A DNA stretch of 64,000 nt from Natrinema ejinorense (lineage in GTDB: Archaea; Halobacteriota; Halobacteria; Halobacteriales; Natrialbaceae), in NCBI RefSeq assembly GCF_002494345.1, contig NZ_NXNI01000001.1, positions 868,001 through 932,000 of the forward strand, read 5' to 3'. The position numbers and the translations under genes were made by a program. Position 1 is the stretch's first letter; the number at the start of each line of letters is the position of its first letter. Below are positions 62,291-64,000 of the stretch, piece by piece. A model generated the notes under the pieces. The model had not been told where the DNA came from. It worked only from the letters and a program-made list of their open reading frames with translations, and did not search any database.

Positions 62291-64000
62291 ATGAAACTAC
62301 TTGTCAAACCGCTCGACCGACAGAGTGCAGGGAAGGGTATTGCAGCGATCGATCGCCAGGCGATGGAGGAACTCGGCGTGTCCAGCGGCGACTTCGTCAC
62401 CATCCAGGGCGATGCGGGGACCGCAGTCGCCCGCGTCCGACCGGGCCGACCCGGCGAACAACAGCGCGGTGTCGTCGGCGTCGACAGCCAGACGCGGAAA
62501 ACCACCGGCTCGAGAATCGACCAGTTCGTACGGGTCGAGCAGGCCGACGTCGCACCGGCGGACGAACTGTCCGTCGCACTCCCCGGCGGGCTGCAGATCC
62601 GCGGCGATCTCGCCTCGTATCTTCGCGAGAAGCTCGCCAACCGCGCGGTACAGGCCGGGCAGACCGTCCCGCTAGCGCTCGGATTCGGCTCCATGATGGG
62701 CCGATCCAGTCGCCGGATCCCGATCCGAATCGTCGACACCGACCCGGACGGGACCGTCGTCGTCACGCAGTCGACGGACATCACCGTGGCCGACCAGTCC
62801 GTCGAGGACGTCGACGTCGAACGCGGTGCCGAACCGGCTGACAGTCCCGAGCCGCCGGGAGTCGCCTACGAGGACGTCGGCGGACTCGACGACGAACTCG
62901 ACCAGGTTCGGGAGATGATCGAGCTGCCGATGACCCACCCCGAGCTGTTCCAGGCGCTCGGCATCGAGCCGCCCCAGGGCGTCTTGCTCCACGGCCCGCC
63001 GGGGACCGGCAAGACCCTGATCGCGAAAGCAGTCGCCAACGAGATCGACGCGGACTTCTCGACGATTTCCGGACCGGAGATCATGTCGAAGTACCACGGC
63101 GAGAGCGAGGAGCGCCTGCGCGAGGTCTTCGAGGAGGCCGGCGAGAACGAGCCGGCGATCATCTTCATCGACGAGATCGACTCCATCGCCCCGAAGCGAG
63201 ACGACACGCAAGGCGACGTCGAGCGCCGCGTCGTCGCACAGCTGCTCTCCCTGATGGACGGCCTCGAGGACCGCGGTCAGGTGACCGTCATCGGGACGAC
63301 GAACCGGGTCGACTCGATCGACAACGCGCTCCGCCGCGGCGGTCGCTTCGACCGCGAGATCGAGATCGGCGCGCCGGACACGCAGGGTCGGACAGAGATC
63401 CTCCAGATCCACACCCGCGAGATGCCGATCGCCGAGTCGGTCGATCTCGAGCAGTACGCCGAGAACACGCACGGCTTCGTCGGCGCGGACCTCGAGAGCC
63501 TCGTCCGCGAAGCGGCAATGAACGCGCTCCGACGCGTTCGGCCGGATCTCGACCTCGACGGCGACGAGATCGACGCCGAGACGCTCGAAACGCTCGAGGT
63601 AACCGAGCAAGACATGCGAACGGCGCTCCGTGAGATCTCGCCCAGCGCGCTCCGAGAGGTCTTCATCGAGACGCCCGACGTCACCTGGGACGACGTCGGC
63701 GGGCTCGCGGAGACCAAAGCTCGACTGCAGGAGGCCATCCAGTGGCCGATGGAGTACCCTGACGCCTACAAACAGGTCGACCTCCAGTCGCCGAAGGGCA
63801 TCATGCTCCACGGGCCGCCGGGCACCGGGAAGACGCTGCTCGCGAAGGCCGTCGCGAACGAAGCCAATTCGAACTTCATCTCGATCAAAGGCCCCGAGCT
63901 GTTCGACAAGTACGTCGGCGAGTCCGAGAAGGGCGTCCGAGAGATCTTCGAGAAGGCCCGGTCGAACGCACCGACCGTGATCTTCTTCGACGAGATCGAC
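62291..64000 (+). CDS. Cdc48/VAT-type AAA+ ATPase (runs off the right edge)
   Basis: These are 570 codons of a double-ring AAA ATPase that unfolds proteins for degradation. The N-domain (residues 1-185) starts [20 protein letters not shown]. The D1 ring has Walker A GPPGTGKT near 235 and Walker B IIFIDEID near 292. D2 Walker A GPPGTGKT lies near 508, and Walker B begins at the window end with VIFFDEID. The frame is open at the edge. It is related to archaeal VAT and eukaryotic p97, with an upstream promoter region at 62160-62290. Confidence 0.95.
   Translation, partial: MKLLVKPLDRQSAGKGIAAIDRQAMEELGVSSGDFVTIQGDAGTAVARVRPGRPGEQQRGVVGVDSQTRKTTGSRIDQFVRVEQADVAPADELSVALPGGLQIRGDLASYLREKLANRAVQAGQTVPLALGFGSMMGRSSRRIPIRIVDTDPDGTVVVTQSTDITVADQSVEDVDVERGAEPADSPEPPGVAYEDVGGLDDELDQVREMIELPMTHPELFQALGIEPPQGVLLHGPPGTGKTLIAKAVANEIDADFSTISGPEIMSKYHGESEERLREVFEEAGENEPAIIFIDEIDSIAPKRDDTQGDVERRVVAQLLSLMDGLEDRGQVTVIGTTNRVDSIDNALRRGGRFDREIEIGAPDTQGRTEILQIHTREMPIAESVDLEQYAENTHGFVGADLESLVREAAMNALRRVRPDLDLDGDEIDAETLETLEVTEQDMRTALREISPSALREVFIETPDVTWDDVGGLAETKARLQEAIQWPMEYPDAYKQVDLQSPKGIMLHGPPGTGKTLLAKAVANEANSNFISIKGPELFDKYVGESEKGVREIFEKARSNAPTVIFFDEID

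Noticed and set aside
1-64000. CRISPR arrays, tRNA and rRNA genes
   Set aside because: No regularly spaced repeat arrays, no T-loop motif GGTTCAAATCC with a matching acceptor stem, and no rRNA-like sequence were seen by eye.

Overview
The window is chromosomal DNA from an extremely halophilic archaeon (class Halobacteria, most like the Natrinema/Haloterrigena/Natrialba group). The evidence is the high GC content, very acidic predicted proteins, Tat-type lipoproteins with short lipoboxes, archaeal information-processing genes (family B polymerase, Mre11-Rad50, L37Ae, RpoP, Pcc1, prefoldin beta, fibrillarin-NOP5, Cdc48), many small haloarchaea-restricted proteins, and TATA-like boxes about 27-30 nt ahead of start codons. 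I see no rRNA, tRNA or CRISPR array.

Layout. 1-6771: the start of a family B DNA polymerase, three small haloarchaeal genes, and a rad50/mre11 pair on the minus strand. 6772-8105: a lower-GC patch with the 3' remnant of a gene cut by an IS6-type insertion sequence. 8210-10954: small membrane proteins, a zinc-ribbon protein gene split by a palindromic miniature element, and surE. 11037-16707: a tight secretion/pilus operon (ATPase, double-length membrane platform, pilin-like surface protein). 16803-19978: a DUF2103 protein, then the core cluster L37Ae-rpoP-pcc1-DUF2243-pfdB-DUF3194. 20166-28289: a kinase, membrane proteins, acyl-CoA dehydrogenase, glutamate dehydrogenase, a decayed aldolase/lyase-like pseudogene, and a malate:quinone oxidoreductase-like enzyme. 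28787-30696: three minus-strand membrane proteins, two of them with zinc ribbons (a voltage-gated-type channel and a TM2 protein). 31001-37584: methyltransferase, DUF1059, coiled-coil membrane protein, a cysteine-rich DUF11 lipoprotein, squalene/phytoene synthase and an NAD(P)-binding protein. 37852-49906: CoA ligase, acyl-CoA dehydrogenase, PadR regulator, a CtaA-half/CtaB fusion, an SLC13 permease, an M42 peptidase and a thiolase-DUF35 pair. 50034-64000: hydrolase, tiny membrane proteins, methylmalonyl-CoA mutase large chain, gamma-glutamylcysteine synthetase, a second CoA ligase, MFS transporter, flpA/nop5 and the start of a Cdc48 ATPase.

Metabolically the window is rich in acyl-CoA catabolism (two ligases, two dehydrogenases, thiolase with its DUF35 partner, mutase), suggesting a heterotroph that uses fatty and amino acids and feeds a quinone-linked respiratory chain with heme-copper oxidases.

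The least expected signals are non-coding. One is a palindromic element of 77-78 bp present twice (9741-9817, 39516-39593) with a compensatory base-pair difference; one copy breaks a gene. The other is a second structured repeat present twice (20166-20250, 52075-52135), whose stems also differ by compensatory changes and which, on the minus strand, begins exactly at the TGA stop of a short reading frame both times. Also notable are an L37Ae protein with no cysteines where a zinc ribbon is usual, and several genes too short for routine calling (rpoP, a DUF1059 protein, and 28- and 33-residue membrane proteins).
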